Source of the DNA: Phycisphaerales bacterium
Lineage (GTDB): Bacteria > Planctomycetota > Phycisphaerae > Phycisphaerales > SM1A02
DNA length: 59,682 bases
Assembly: GCA_029245245.1 (NCBI GenBank)
Contig: JAQWPT010000013.1
Span: 1 to 59,682, forward strand
Reading direction: 5' to 3'
The position numbers were made by a program, and so were the translations under genes. Below are positions 25,984 to 33,222 of this stretch, one piece after another. The notes beneath the pieces were generated by a model. That model was not told where the DNA came from. It saw only the letters and a list, made by a program, of their open reading frames with translations, and ran no database searches. How positions within the stretch are numbered: the stretch's first letter is position 1; every line of letters starts with the position of its first letter.

Positions 25984-26138
25984 GTTCTTGGGGCTCGAGC
26001 AGTCTTCCGTGTCGACTCGAGCCAAGGAGGGTCTGGGAGTCGTAGAACGGGAGGGAGGAGAGGGCTCCCGTTCCATGATTCAATACGGAGGGCAGGTCTC
26101 ACCGGTTCTGTCTTGGTGCCCAATCAAAGGATTTTTTT
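25984..26138 (+). ncRNA. Candidate structured RNA between waaA and thiL
   Basis: Three consecutive stems: CTTGGGGCTCGAG (25987-25999) with CTCGAGCCAAG (26016-26026); GAACGGGAG (26045-26053) with CTCCCGTTC (26065-26073) and an 11-nt purine loop; GGGCA (26090-26094) with TGCCC (26117-26121). These are followed by a short AATC/GATT stem running into seven T (26132-26138), which looks like an intrinsic terminator. It does not match tmRNA, RNase P, SRP or 6S landmarks that I know. Could be a small RNA, or a leader of thiL; TPP-riboswitch consensus elements (CUGAGA) were not found. Confidence 0.35.
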
Positions 26139-26218
26139 ACCATCACCGTCGGCCCAATTGGCCTCCAGGGCCATATTTACAGGTTTGAGGCTCTTCACAG
26201 GCTTCGTAGCCGGGGCGA

Positions 26219-26224
26219 TAAACT
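26219..26224 (+). promoter_or_regulatory. Candidate -10 (TAAACT) for thiL
   Basis: TAAACT followed by CCCCGG and the ATG at 26231. A weak match (4/6), but at the same 6-9 nt distance as at many other first genes of this window. Confidence 0.35.
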
Positions 26225-26230
26225 CCCCGG

Positions 26231-27184
26231 ATGCACGAACGTGAGTTGTTGAGGCGGATCTTTGATGTTTCCGCGGGCCTGGGGCCCGAGGTGGTGATCG
26301 GTCCTGGCGACGACATGGCCATGCTTCGTCCTGCGGGATGGTCTTTTTCACATGGTGGGGCCGTGGGGGAGGGCTGCGGGGGAGGCGTGCTGCTGGCTGT
26401 CGACCAACTGATCGAGGGCGTCCATTTCTCCCGCACGACTGCGAGCCTTTCGCAGGTTGGCCACAAGGCGATGGCCAGGTGCCTCAGTGATGTGGCTGCC
26501 ATGGCCGGCAAGCCGCGGGCCAGTCTCGTATCTGCTGTGTTGCCGCCGTCGATGTCCGACGATGATGCAATGGAACTCTTTGACGCCATGCGAGCTACCG
26601 CTGACATGTTCCATGCTCCGATTGTCGGTGGCGACCTCGCCGCCCACCGATCTCAGGACCACCCGTTGACCTGTTCGATCACCGTCATGGCCGAAGCGAC
26701 CGACCGAGGTGCCGTGTCCCGATTCGGCGCCAGGGCTGGTGATCTCGTGTGTGTCACCGGTTCACTGGGAGGTTCGCTTGATTCCGGTCGGCACCTGGAC
26801 TTCCAGCCTCGCATCGGTGAATCCATCATGCTGCATGCGATTCTGTCGAGCCGCCTGCACTCGATGATCGACCTGAGTGATGGCCTTGGCATCGATGCAG
26901 CTCGAATGCTCGAGGGAGCCGATGGCCTGCAGGTCCGCATCGATGCCGGCGTGTTGCCCTGCCATGACGGAGTGGACTGGAAGGCGGCAGTGTCAGATGG
27001 TGAGGATTACGAACTGCTGTGCATGGTGGCCCCTGGCGACATTCCAACATCGATCGTCGAGTGTCCATTGACCGTGATTGGAGAGATCGTCGATCGCCCC
27101 TCGCTGGAGATGCCGCCAGTGGTGGTCAGCTCCGGTGGCGTCGAGCACGATGTCTCATCTTCCGGATGGGAGCACCAGGGATGA
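26231..27184 (+). CDS. thiL: Thiamine-monophosphate kinase
   Basis: 317 residues. ThiL/PurM-fold signatures: IGPGDDMAML near residue 20 (Mg/ATP Asp pair), DQLIEGVHF near 60, HKAMARCLSDVAAMAG near 80 and MIDLSDGLGIDAARM near 215. Phosphorylates thiamine monophosphate to thiamine diphosphate in the cytoplasm. Start codon lies directly after a candidate -10 without ribosome site. Its stop overlaps the tsaE start as ATGA, the same pairing known from several bacteria that use thiL-tsaE-type gene clusters. Confidence 0.95.
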   Translation: MHERELLRRIFDVSAGLGPEVVIGPGDDMAMLRPAGWSFSHGGAVGEGCGGGVLLAVDQLIEGVHFSRTTASLSQVGHKAMARCLSDVAAMAGKPRASLVSAVLPPSMSDDDAMELFDAMRATADMFHAPIVGGDLAAHRSQDHPLTCSITVMAEATDRGAVSRFGARAGDLVCVTGSLGGSLDSGRHLDFQPRIGESIMLHAILSSRLHSMIDLSDGLGIDAARMLEGADGLQVRIDAGVLPCHDGVDWKAAVSDGEDYELLCMVAPGDIPTSIVECPLTVIGEIVDRPSLEMPPVVVSSGGVEHDVSSSGWEHQG

Positions 27185-27645
27185 AGGTCACTCTGCGGAC
27201 TTCCACGGAGAAGGAAACGATTGATGCCGGCGTGCGACTTGCATCGTGCCTGCAGAGCCTCGATCTCGTCTGCCTCGAAGGCGAACTGGGTTCAGGCAAG
27301 ACCTGTCTGGTTCGTGGCGTGGGCATCGGCCTGGGCCTGGACCCCCGTGCCATCTCAAGTCCTACGTTCACGATTGCTCATGTGCATGATCACGCTGGTG
27401 GCACGCTCTACCATCTCGATGCCTACCGGCTCGGTGGGATCGAGGACCTGGAGACGATCGGCTGGGATGAGATGCGATCCGATGCGAAGGGGCTGGTGAT
27501 CTGCGAGTGGGGGTCCCGGCTCGCGGAAGCTCTTCCACGGGATCGAATCGAGATCCGCCTGCAGCACGAGGGACAGCAGGAACGTGGAATCGAACTGATC
27601 GCGCCCGACGAATGGTCGTCACGATTCAAGTCCATCTGGGAGTGA
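27181..27645 (+). CDS. tsaE: tRNA threonylcarbamoyladenosine biosynthesis ATPase
   Basis: 154 residues from ATG 27181. P-loop LEGELGSGKTCLVRG (about 34-48), SPTFTIAHVH, the LYHLDAYRL motif (near 82) and ICEWGSRLAEALP, all TsaE signatures. TsaE powers the TsaBD complex that makes t6A37 in ANN-decoding tRNAs. Upstream open frame lies inside thiL and was rejected. Convergent with the Fur-family gene, 7 bp apart. Confidence 0.95.
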   Translation: MKVTLRTSTEKETIDAGVRLASCLQSLDLVCLEGELGSGKTCLVRGVGIGLGLDPRAISSPTFTIAHVHDHAGGTLYHLDAYRLGGIEDLETIGWDEMRSDAKGLVICEWGSRLAEALPRDRIEIRLQHEGQQERGIELIAPDEWSSRFKSIWE

Positions 27646-27652
27646 GCTGGCC

Positions 27653-28132
27653 TCAGTCCGAGGAAGGCGCGACGCCGTAGACCTGGAATCGATGGCCGAC
27701 GGGTTCCCATCCGTGTTCGCGGCAGATGCGATCACGGATCTGGATGATTTCCTCGCTGGAGATGCGTACGAACTTTCCCGTTTCGACGCAGACCATGTAG
27801 TCGGAGGGAGCCTGCCCGTAGACCAGTTGGTAATGCGACTGCTTGGAATCGAAAAGTGCGAAGTTGATGATGCCTGCTTCCTGGAGAAGCTTGAGGGTCC
27901 GGTAGACAGTCGCCTTGGAGACGACATGGCCCCGGTCACGCATCATCTGCATCAATGATTCGGCCTCGAAGACACCATCGACTTCAAGGATTGCATTGAG
28001 AATGTCCGCACGTTCCGGCGTGTACTTGAGGTTCTGTTCCTTGAGATGACGGCGGAAGATGGCGCAGAGGGGCGCCATCTGGGCAAGGTCGGCAGGAAGT
28101 GCATTGGGGATGGACTCTGTAGGATCAGTCAT
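27653..28132 (-). CDS. Fur-family transcriptional regulator
   Basis: 159 residues from ATG 28132 (28135 adds one Met). Winged-helix N-terminus (KYTPERADILNAILEVDGVFEAESLMQMMRDRGHVVSKATVYRTLKLLQEAGII) with the Fur/PerR recognition helix SKATVYRTLKLL. The dimerisation domain has SHYQLVYGQAPSDYMVCVETGKFVRI, where Fur proteins normally carry HxHxxCxxC; only one of the paired Cys is present, so the structural zinc site is altered or absent. Likely a metal- or peroxide-responsive repressor; metal not predictable. Start region overlaps the divergent glycosyltransferase start. Confidence 0.85.
   Translation of the reverse strand: MTDPTESIPNALPADLAQMAPLCAIFRRHLKEQNLKYTPERADILNAILEVDGVFEAESLMQMMRDRGHVVSKATVYRTLKLLQEAGIINFALFDSKQSHYQLVYGQAPSDYMVCVETGKFVRISSEEIIQIRDRICREHGWEPVGHRFQVYGVAPSSD
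28120..28125 (+). promoter_or_regulatory. Candidate -10 (TAGGAT) of the QTMAN-like gene
   Basis: TAGGAT followed by 8 nt and the ATG at 28134; it lies within the first codons of the Fur-family gene on the other strand, which could therefore block it when bound or transcribed. Confidence 0.4.
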
Positions 28133-28133
28133 C

Positions 28134-29324
28134 ATGAGCCATGGTACCCGAACCGCCGACATGAATCCGCCATTGCGCGTACTCGCCTTCGAGTCCTTCG
28201 ATCGCGGATCGCATCGGCAGGTTCGCGAGGCGATCGAACGCCACGGTCGCTTCGACTGGAGATGGCTTACGAGGCCTGGGCGGGCGTGGAAATGGCGGAT
28301 GCGGATCGGTGCCGCGGACCTGGCCCTGGGGCTTCCCGGATCTCCCGGGGTGGTGTCCGGGGAGCGAGGGGAGCGGGGGGAGCGGGAGGAGTGGGGGCAG
28401 TGGGAGCCGGACGTGCTCTTTGCTACCTCCCTGTTGAGCCTCGGTGATCTCGTGGCGTTACTGCCGCGACCATGGAGATCATGCCCCTCCGTGCTGTACA
28501 TGCATGAGAACCAGCTGGCCTATCCGGTTCGCGAGGAGTTCGCGGCCGCAGACGATCGTGACTTGCAGTATTCCGTGACCAACCTGATGAGCATGCTGGC
28601 GGCGGACCGGATCCTGTTCAACAGCCGGTGGAACCAGGAGTCATTTCTCGGAGGCATCCAGGAGTTGCTCGACAGATCGCCGGACAACATCCTGAACGTC
28701 GAGGGGCTCCTTCGGGATCGAAGCAGGATCGCCTGGCCGCCGGTTGATGTGCCCGAGACCGGAGTCGGCGGAGAGGGGAGAGTTTTACATAACGCACCGG
28801 TGGTCGTGTGGCCGCATCGATGGGAGCACGACAAGGGTGCTGCTGAACTGCTTGAAATGGGGCGGATGCTCCGGGGGAAGGGGGTGGGTGTGAAGTGGAT
28901 CCTGCTGGGTGAGCAGTTTCCGGACATGCCCTCGGAGCTTCGCGTGTTCCTCGACGAGTTCAGTGGGGACATTCTTCATGCGGGACGCATTGATCGCCGC
29001 GAAGCGTACCTGGAGATGCTGTCGCGGGCCGACTGGGTTCTGTCCACGGCGAGCCATGAGTTCTTCGGAATCGCGGTTGTCGAGGCGATGCTCATGGGCT
29101 GCCTTCCATGGCTTCCAGATCGACTGAGTTATCCCGAGCTCGTGCCGGCGCAGTACCAGGGGATGTCGCCACTTGCTCCGCCGGATGATCCGGTCGCAGT
29201 ACGCCGAGCCATCAGGGGGCATCTGGAGCCCTGCATGGCCGGGCAGGCTGTATCGAGAATCGAAAGTGAGCTGGAAGAGGCAGTGTTCGGGGATGTGTCG
29301 TCGCGGACTCGCGGGACGACGTAG
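28134..29324 (+). CDS. DUF3524/GTDC1-family glycosyltransferase (tRNA-queuosine alpha-mannosyltransferase-like)
   Basis: 396 residues. The N-terminal third matches the DUF3524 pattern: LRVLAFESFDRGSHRQ (near residue 14), WRWLTRPGRAWKWRMRIGAADLA, VLYMHENQLAYPV (near 120), and FNSRWNQESFLGGI. The C-terminal half is a GT4-type domain: WPHRWEHDKGAAELLEMGRML, then ASHEFFGIAVVEAMLMGCLPWLP, the nucleotide-sugar Glu motif. The vertebrate homologue (GTDC1/QTMAN) mannosylates queuosine in cytosolic tRNA-Asp; whether this bacterial protein does the same is inference. Has a polar GERGERGEREEWGQ insertion near residue 85. Divergent from Fur-family gene, with start codons overlapping at CATCATG. Confidence 0.8.
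   Translation: MSHGTRTADMNPPLRVLAFESFDRGSHRQVREAIERHGRFDWRWLTRPGRAWKWRMRIGAADLALGLPGSPGVVSGERGERGEREEWGQWEPDVLFATSLLSLGDLVALLPRPWRSCPSVLYMHENQLAYPVREEFAAADDRDLQYSVTNLMSMLAADRILFNSRWNQESFLGGIQELLDRSPDNILNVEGLLRDRSRIAWPPVDVPETGVGGEGRVLHNAPVVVWPHRWEHDKGAAELLEMGRMLRGKGVGVKWILLGEQFPDMPSELRVFLDEFSGDILHAGRIDRREAYLEMLSRADWVLSTASHEFFGIAVVEAMLMGCLPWLPDRLSYPELVPAQYQGMSPLAPPDDPVAVRRAIRGHLEPCMAGQAVSRIESELEEAVFGDVSSRTRGTT
28141..28146 (-). promoter_or_regulatory. Possible -10 (TACCAT) of the Fur-family gene
   Basis: TACCAT on the minus strand, 8 nt before ATG 28132 and 5 nt before ATG 28135. Only 4/6 matches, and no ribosome site is seen; recorded because the other strand shows the same arrangement. Confidence 0.25.
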
Positions 29325-29353
29325 TCGTCGCTGCCGCAAGGTGCAGTGGCGGG

Positions 29354-29980
29354 TCACCCGGTTGCAGGGGCTCGGAACGGAAAATCGACCTGCCAGTCGA
29401 CATGCCGTTGGATACGGGAGACCAATCGCGGCCGTGAGTCGATTTCACGTCGGATCGTCGGCAGGGGCGCGCTCATGAGCCTGAAGCGGACCTTCCCGCG
29501 GCTCACTTCGATCCCATGATCATCGAGTCCGATACTTCGATAGATGGATGCAACCTCGGTTCTGCCGATCGCCATGAGTCGCTGCCCGCCGTTGGCTTCA
29601 GCCAGTCGAAAGGCGGCATACATCAGGGCTGGGGCAAGAATGGATCGGCGGCTTGAAGCGACAACCGTCAGAAGCCTGACTTCGAAGAGGCCGGGGCCCA
29701 CCTCGAAGGGCCATTGGGAGCGGTCCAGGTAGCCGTCGATGGAGTAGCCGTTGCCGCCGGGTGGAGTCAGGCTGATGAACCCGGCCAGTCGCCCATCGAT
29801 CGTGGCCGAGACATAGTGATTGAACCGGTCCAGTTCATTCTCAAGGCGTCCGGACTCGCTCGCCGGGTACTGGCCGAGCTCGACGGCATAGACGTCATGG
29901 CGAGAGTGATAGATCTCCTGGCGATCCTCTTCAGTGGCTTCTCGCAGGAGAGCCCTGGGGGGCGTATTGAGTTGGTCCAC
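29354..29980 (-). CDS. GNAT-fold acyltransferase (FeeM/N-acyl amino acid synthase-like)
   Basis: 208 residues from GTG 29980 with GGAG upstream. Layout matches GNAT-like acyltransferases of the N-acyl-amino-acid/acyl-homoserine-lactone synthase superfamily: LREATEEDRQEIYHSRHDVYAVELGQY, ELDRFNHYVSATIDGRLAGFISLTPP, then EVRLLTVVASSRRSILAPALMYAAFRLAEANG as the cofactor-binding strand-helix, and IYRSIGLDDHG. The acyl donor and acceptor cannot be read from sequence. No partner gene adjacent; convergent with the QTMAN-like gene at 29 bp. Confidence 0.7.
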   Translation of the reverse strand: MDQLNTPPRALLREATEEDRQEIYHSRHDVYAVELGQYPASESGRLENELDRFNHYVSATIDGRLAGFISLTPPGGNGYSIDGYLDRSQWPFEVGPGLFEVRLLTVVASSRRSILAPALMYAAFRLAEANGGQRLMAIGRTEVASIYRSIGLDDHGIEVSRGKVRFRLMSAPLPTIRREIDSRPRLVSRIQRHVDWQVDFPFRAPATG

Positions 29981-30116
29981 GAGAGATCGCTCCGATGCCA
30001 GTGGGCCACGGGTGGAATGGGCAGGCGGCGTTCAGTGCGGCCACGAGTGCCCGGGGCGATACGATACGCGACGAGCGACGAATCTCGACCTGGGGCACCC
30101 CCAACGCGCTTCGCCG

Positions 30117-30130
30117 ATAATGCATATTAT
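30117..30130. promoter_or_regulatory. ATAAT-N4-ATTAT inverted repeat, possible operator
   Basis: An AT-rich island (GATAATGCATATTATG) within GC-rich surroundings in the 263-bp divergent region between the acyltransferase and the HELAH lipoprotein. TATTAT (30125-30130) may be a -10 for the latter. Resembles a half-degenerate Fur-type box, and a Fur-family gene is 2 kb away; the link is inference. Confidence 0.35.
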
Positions 30131-30243
30131 GTAAAACGGGCCTTTCAGCGGGGCCCATGCGGGGAAGCATGCGAACTGATGCTTTCCGTGATCCGGGCCA
30201 TGTTGCCCTTGGACTGGCACTCGATCCCGTGCATGATGAGGCC

Positions 30244-31017
30244 ATGATGCTCACTGTCCATCCTCGCCGTGCCCTTGCGTGCATGATCTGCTTGCTCCTG
30301 GCTGGCTGTGTGACCGACCCCGGTCACATGGATCCACCGGGCCCCGAGGTCCCCGGGGATGTCGAAGAGCCCCAGGGTGAGATCACCGTGAAGGAGGCCT
30401 ACCACCGTCGGAATATCCACGGCTGGCCGGTCCTGGTGAATCCTCGCCTGATGGAGCACCCGGAACTCGAGAGCCGCACCATCGCGTTGCTGTCCGATCA
30501 CCTGTATCGCATCACTCGATCCGTTCCATCCCCTGCCCTGGACAAGCTTCAGTTGGTGGAGATCTGGGTCGAGCAGGACACCCCCTGGACCAAGTGCATG
30601 TGCTACCACGTGTCGCCGGAGTGGTTGGCCGAAAATGGGTACAACCCGGAGAAGGCCGGCACAGTGGAGGTCGGCAACGCAGCGGCGTTTCTCGAGTGGA
30701 CTCATGCCCAGCCCTGGATGGTGCTTCATGAGCTCGCCCACGCCTACCATTTCCAGGTGCTTGGTTCGGACAATGCCGACGTCAACTCGGCGTGGCAGGC
30801 CCGCGTCGACTCCGGTGACTACGAGGAGGTCCTCCATGTCAGCGGTGATCGCAGGCGACACTATGCGTTGACCAATGACATGGAATACTTTGCGGAAACC
30901 ACCGAGTCCTACTTCGGAACCAATGACTTTCACCCCTTCGTTCAAGCCGAGTTGAAGGAGGTCGACCCTGGCGGATACGCCTTGATGAGGTCGGCCTGGC
31001 TTTCCAACACCGACTGA
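30244..31017 (+). CDS. Lipoprotein with zincin motif (HELAH)
   Basis: 257 residues from ATG 30244 (30247 has the better distance to the GAGG ribosome site). Lipobox LLAGC at residues 18-22. HExxH at His162-Glu163-x-x-His166 in WMVLHELAHAYHF and a downstream acidic helix DMEYFAETTESYFG that can supply the third ligand. A pair CMC near residue 118 is conserved-looking. I do not recognise a named peptidase family; predicted secreted, membrane-anchored metallopeptidase. Followed 14 bp later by the histidine kinase gene, perhaps one operon. Confidence 0.78.
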   Translation: MMLTVHPRRALACMICLLLAGCVTDPGHMDPPGPEVPGDVEEPQGEITVKEAYHRRNIHGWPVLVNPRLMEHPELESRTIALLSDHLYRITRSVPSPALDKLQLVEIWVEQDTPWTKCMCYHVSPEWLAENGYNPEKAGTVEVGNAAAFLEWTHAQPWMVLHELAHAYHFQVLGSDNADVNSAWQARVDSGDYEEVLHVSGDRRRHYALTNDMEYFAETTESYFGTNDFHPFVQAELKEVDPGGYALMRSAWLSNTD

Positions 31018-31031
31018 CCATCGCCTGAGAG

Positions 31032-32396
31032 ATGCGAATGACCTCCGACGAACGACGAGTCAAGTCGAGCCTGGTGATCAATCTCTCGGCTGTGATCGTG
31101 ATCTGGGTCATGCTCTCGATGACTGGGGCCCTGCTCTTTCTCGTGTGGATCGTGCAGAATGCAGCCGAGGAACAGGTTGAACTCCAGGGAGCGGTCATCG
31201 GGTCCGTCGCCACCGCTGCCGTCATCGACCCCCTGCTCGTCAATGACTTTCCGACCATCCAGTCCCGGCTGCAGTCGCTGGTCGACACGTTGCCGGATGT
31301 CGTCTTCTGCCAACTCGACAGCAGCATGCCCACATCCGTCGGCGCCGAGGTTTCGGTCGGTGAACGGGATGCTCTGGCAAGATGGATCGGGGGCGAAGTC
31401 GAGGGATTCGTCGTGTTTCTCGCCCCAGTGGAAATCTACGATCCGGGCCCCATCCAGTTGGCGGAGATCGCAGTTGGATTCTCCCGTGAGCGGATCGACG
31501 CCTCCACGCGTGACCAGATCACGTGGGTGTCCATTGGACTGGGCCTGTCATTCCTCTTCGTGAGCGTTTCGCTGGTCTACGTACTGCAGCGTGTCATCGG
31601 CCGCCCCCTGTCGGTCCTCGGCCAGCAGGCGAGTGAGCTGGCCAGCGGTAATCTCGATGCTCCGATCCGGCTGGATTCCCAGACGGAGTTCGGACATCTT
31701 GCCCAGACACTTGAGGGTATGCGCATCCGGGTCGCCGAACAGATTCAGAGCCTTCAGTCGCTTTCGGAGGAGTTGACGCGTTCAAGTGATTCCCAGCGGA
31801 TCCTGTTCCGCGAACTGGACCACCGGGTCCGCAACAACCTCGCGGGCCTTGCTTCGTTGATCTCCCTGAGTCAGCAGAACTCGACCGGCATTGATGACTT
31901 TGCCGAGTCGATCCGAGGCCGTGTCCATGCGATGTCGGTGGTGCATTCGATGCTCTCCCAGGAGCACTGGGATCCCATCGACCTTGCCAGCATGATCTCC
32001 CTGCTGATTCCTCCCGGGGCCAAGGGGACGCTGGAGATGGAGCAGAATCCAAACGTGCTCGTGCCGTCCCAGCAGGCCACGGCATGCGGCATGGTCTTCC
32101 AGGAACTGATGGCCAACTCGCTCAAGTACGGAGCCTGGTCAAATGGAGGCGTCGTCCACGTCATCTGGTCCCCACCCGAGGTCGAGGATGACGGGGCCAA
32201 GCGTCTTGCCATTCATTGGCGTGAGACCGGGGGGCCGATGATCGAGAAGGAAGTTACGCCGGGGACGGGAACGGGCCTCATCGAGGGGTTCGTCACCCAT
32301 GAGCTGCGAGGCTCGTTGGAACTTCGCTACGAGACGGACGGCGTGCGCCACGACCTCGTGTTCCGATTCAAGATGGACCGTGGCCAGCAGGCTTGA
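31032..32396 (+). CDS. Sensor histidine kinase, HisKA_2/HWE type
   Basis: 454 residues. Two transmembrane helices (about 15-41 and 165-187) enclose a periplasmic sensor of about 120 residues; HAMP linker 188-240 (RPLSVLGQQASELASGNLDAPI). Phospho-acceptor His264 in FRELDHRVRNNLAGLASLISL, the H-box form of HisKA_2/HWE kinases. ATP domain N-box FQELMANSLKYGAWSNGG and G-region GTGTGLIEGFVTHELRGSLEL. No response regulator next to it (orphan kinase). ATG 31038, after GAGAG, is an alternative start. Its last 29 bp overlap the convergent ubiE/menG gene. Confidence 0.92.
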   Translation: MRMTSDERRVKSSLVINLSAVIVIWVMLSMTGALLFLVWIVQNAAEEQVELQGAVIGSVATAAVIDPLLVNDFPTIQSRLQSLVDTLPDVVFCQLDSSMPTSVGAEVSVGERDALARWIGGEVEGFVVFLAPVEIYDPGPIQLAEIAVGFSRERIDASTRDQITWVSIGLGLSFLFVSVSLVYVLQRVIGRPLSVLGQQASELASGNLDAPIRLDSQTEFGHLAQTLEGMRIRVAEQIQSLQSLSEELTRSSDSQRILFRELDHRVRNNLAGLASLISLSQQNSTGIDDFAESIRGRVHAMSVVHSMLSQEHWDPIDLASMISLLIPPGAKGTLEMEQNPNVLVPSQQATACGMVFQELMANSLKYGAWSNGGVVHVIWSPPEVEDDGAKRLAIHWRETGGPMIEKEVTPGTGTGLIEGFVTHELRGSLELRYETDGVRHDLVFRFKMDRGQQA

Positions 32397-33165
32397 TGCC
32401 GCACGTCAGCGTGCAGACTCCGAATGTCAGTGGCTGGTGCCTGGTGTCCTGGAAGCCGCAGTCGGTCATGACACAGGCGAGCTCCTCGGCCGAGGCGAAG
32501 GTTTCCATGGATCGAGGCAGGTAGCGGTACGCCCCGCTGCGGTCGCCCGACAGGAGCGTCGCGGTCAGTGGCATGATGCGCTTGTTGTAGAGATCACTGC
32601 CGAATCGCACCAGGCGGTTCGAAGGCTGGCTGAACTCCAGGATGACCAGCCGCCCGCCTGGAGCCAATACGCGGTGGAACTCTGCGATCGCCCGTGCGGG
32701 GTCGAGTACGTTGCGAATGCCGAATGCGATGGTGACCACGGTGCAGCTGGCATCATCGAGTTCCAGGTTCATCGCATCGCCCTGCTTGAACTCAGGGGTC
32801 GGAGTCAGGTCGGCGAGTTTCACGGAGGCTCCCTTGCGATGGGCCACCGCCAGCATCTCGCTGGAGAAATCGACGCCGAGGATCGATGCGGGTTTCTTCC
32901 TGGCGAGGGCCAGTGTCAGATCGCCGGTGCCGCAGGCGACATCGAGTACGCGGTCCATCGGGCCGACCTCTGCCATGGCGACGGCGGATCGTCTCCACGA
33001 CTGGTCGCGGCCAAACGAATGAAGCCGGTTGTTGAGGTCATACCGCCCCGCAATCGAGTCGAACATTCTTCGGACCCGGCCCGCCTTGTCCTGGGCCTGG
33101 TGCGGGTTTCCCCGAAGGTCCTCGTTCGACCAGGCAGGTGCTGGATTGTCCTTGTCAGTGGTCAT
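32368..33165 (-). CDS. menG: Demethylmenaquinone/ubiquinone methyltransferase
   Basis: 265 residues from ATG 33165. UbiE/MenG signatures: RMFDSIAGRYDLNNRLHSFGRDQSWRR, SAM loop VLDVACGTGDLTLAL, and AFGIRNVLDPARAIAEFHRVLAPGGRL followed by ILEFS. Performs the final C-methylation of menaquinone (or the C-methylation in ubiquinone synthesis); planctomycetes usually have menaquinone, so menG is preferred. A TACGAT hexamer lies 9 nt upstream of the ATG. The 3' end overlaps the histidine kinase gene antisense. Confidence 0.93.
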   Translation of the reverse strand: MTTDKDNPAPAWSNEDLRGNPHQAQDKAGRVRRMFDSIAGRYDLNNRLHSFGRDQSWRRSAVAMAEVGPMDRVLDVACGTGDLTLALARKKPASILGVDFSSEMLAVAHRKGASVKLADLTPTPEFKQGDAMNLELDDASCTVVTIAFGIRNVLDPARAIAEFHRVLAPGGRLVILEFSQPSNRLVRFGSDLYNKRIMPLTATLLSGDRSGAYRYLPRSMETFASAEELACVMTDCGFQDTRHQPLTFGVCTLTCGIKPAGHGPS

Positions 33166-33174
33166 GATTTGACG

Positions 33175-33180
33175 ATCGTA
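33175..33180 (-). promoter_or_regulatory. Candidate -10 (TACGAT) of menG
   Basis: TACGAT, 9 nt, then ATG 33165 on the minus strand, without a ribosome binding site. Leaderless message predicted. Confidence 0.45.
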
Positions 33181-33210
33181 CCGTGGCCGACCGATTCGCA
33201 GCGACCTCGA

Positions 33211-33216
33211 TACAAT
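33211..33216 (+). promoter_or_regulatory. Candidate -10 (TACAAT) of the poly-C lipoprotein gene
   Basis: TACAAT followed by 6 nt (CGGCAC) and the GTG start at 33223; no Shine-Dalgarno sequence. Confidence 0.5.
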
Positions 33217-33222
33217 CGGCAC

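Noticed and set aside
26140-26230. A TPP riboswitch in front of thiL
   Set aside because: The conserved CUGAGA and ACCUGAUCUGGAUAAUGC-type elements are absent; also thiL is not a usual riboswitch target in such an arrangement.
32299-33222. A plus-strand open frame continuing upstream of the poly-C lipoprotein
   Set aside because: It is antisense to menG; the real protein begins at GTG 33223 directly after the TACAAT element and shortly before the lipoprotein signal.
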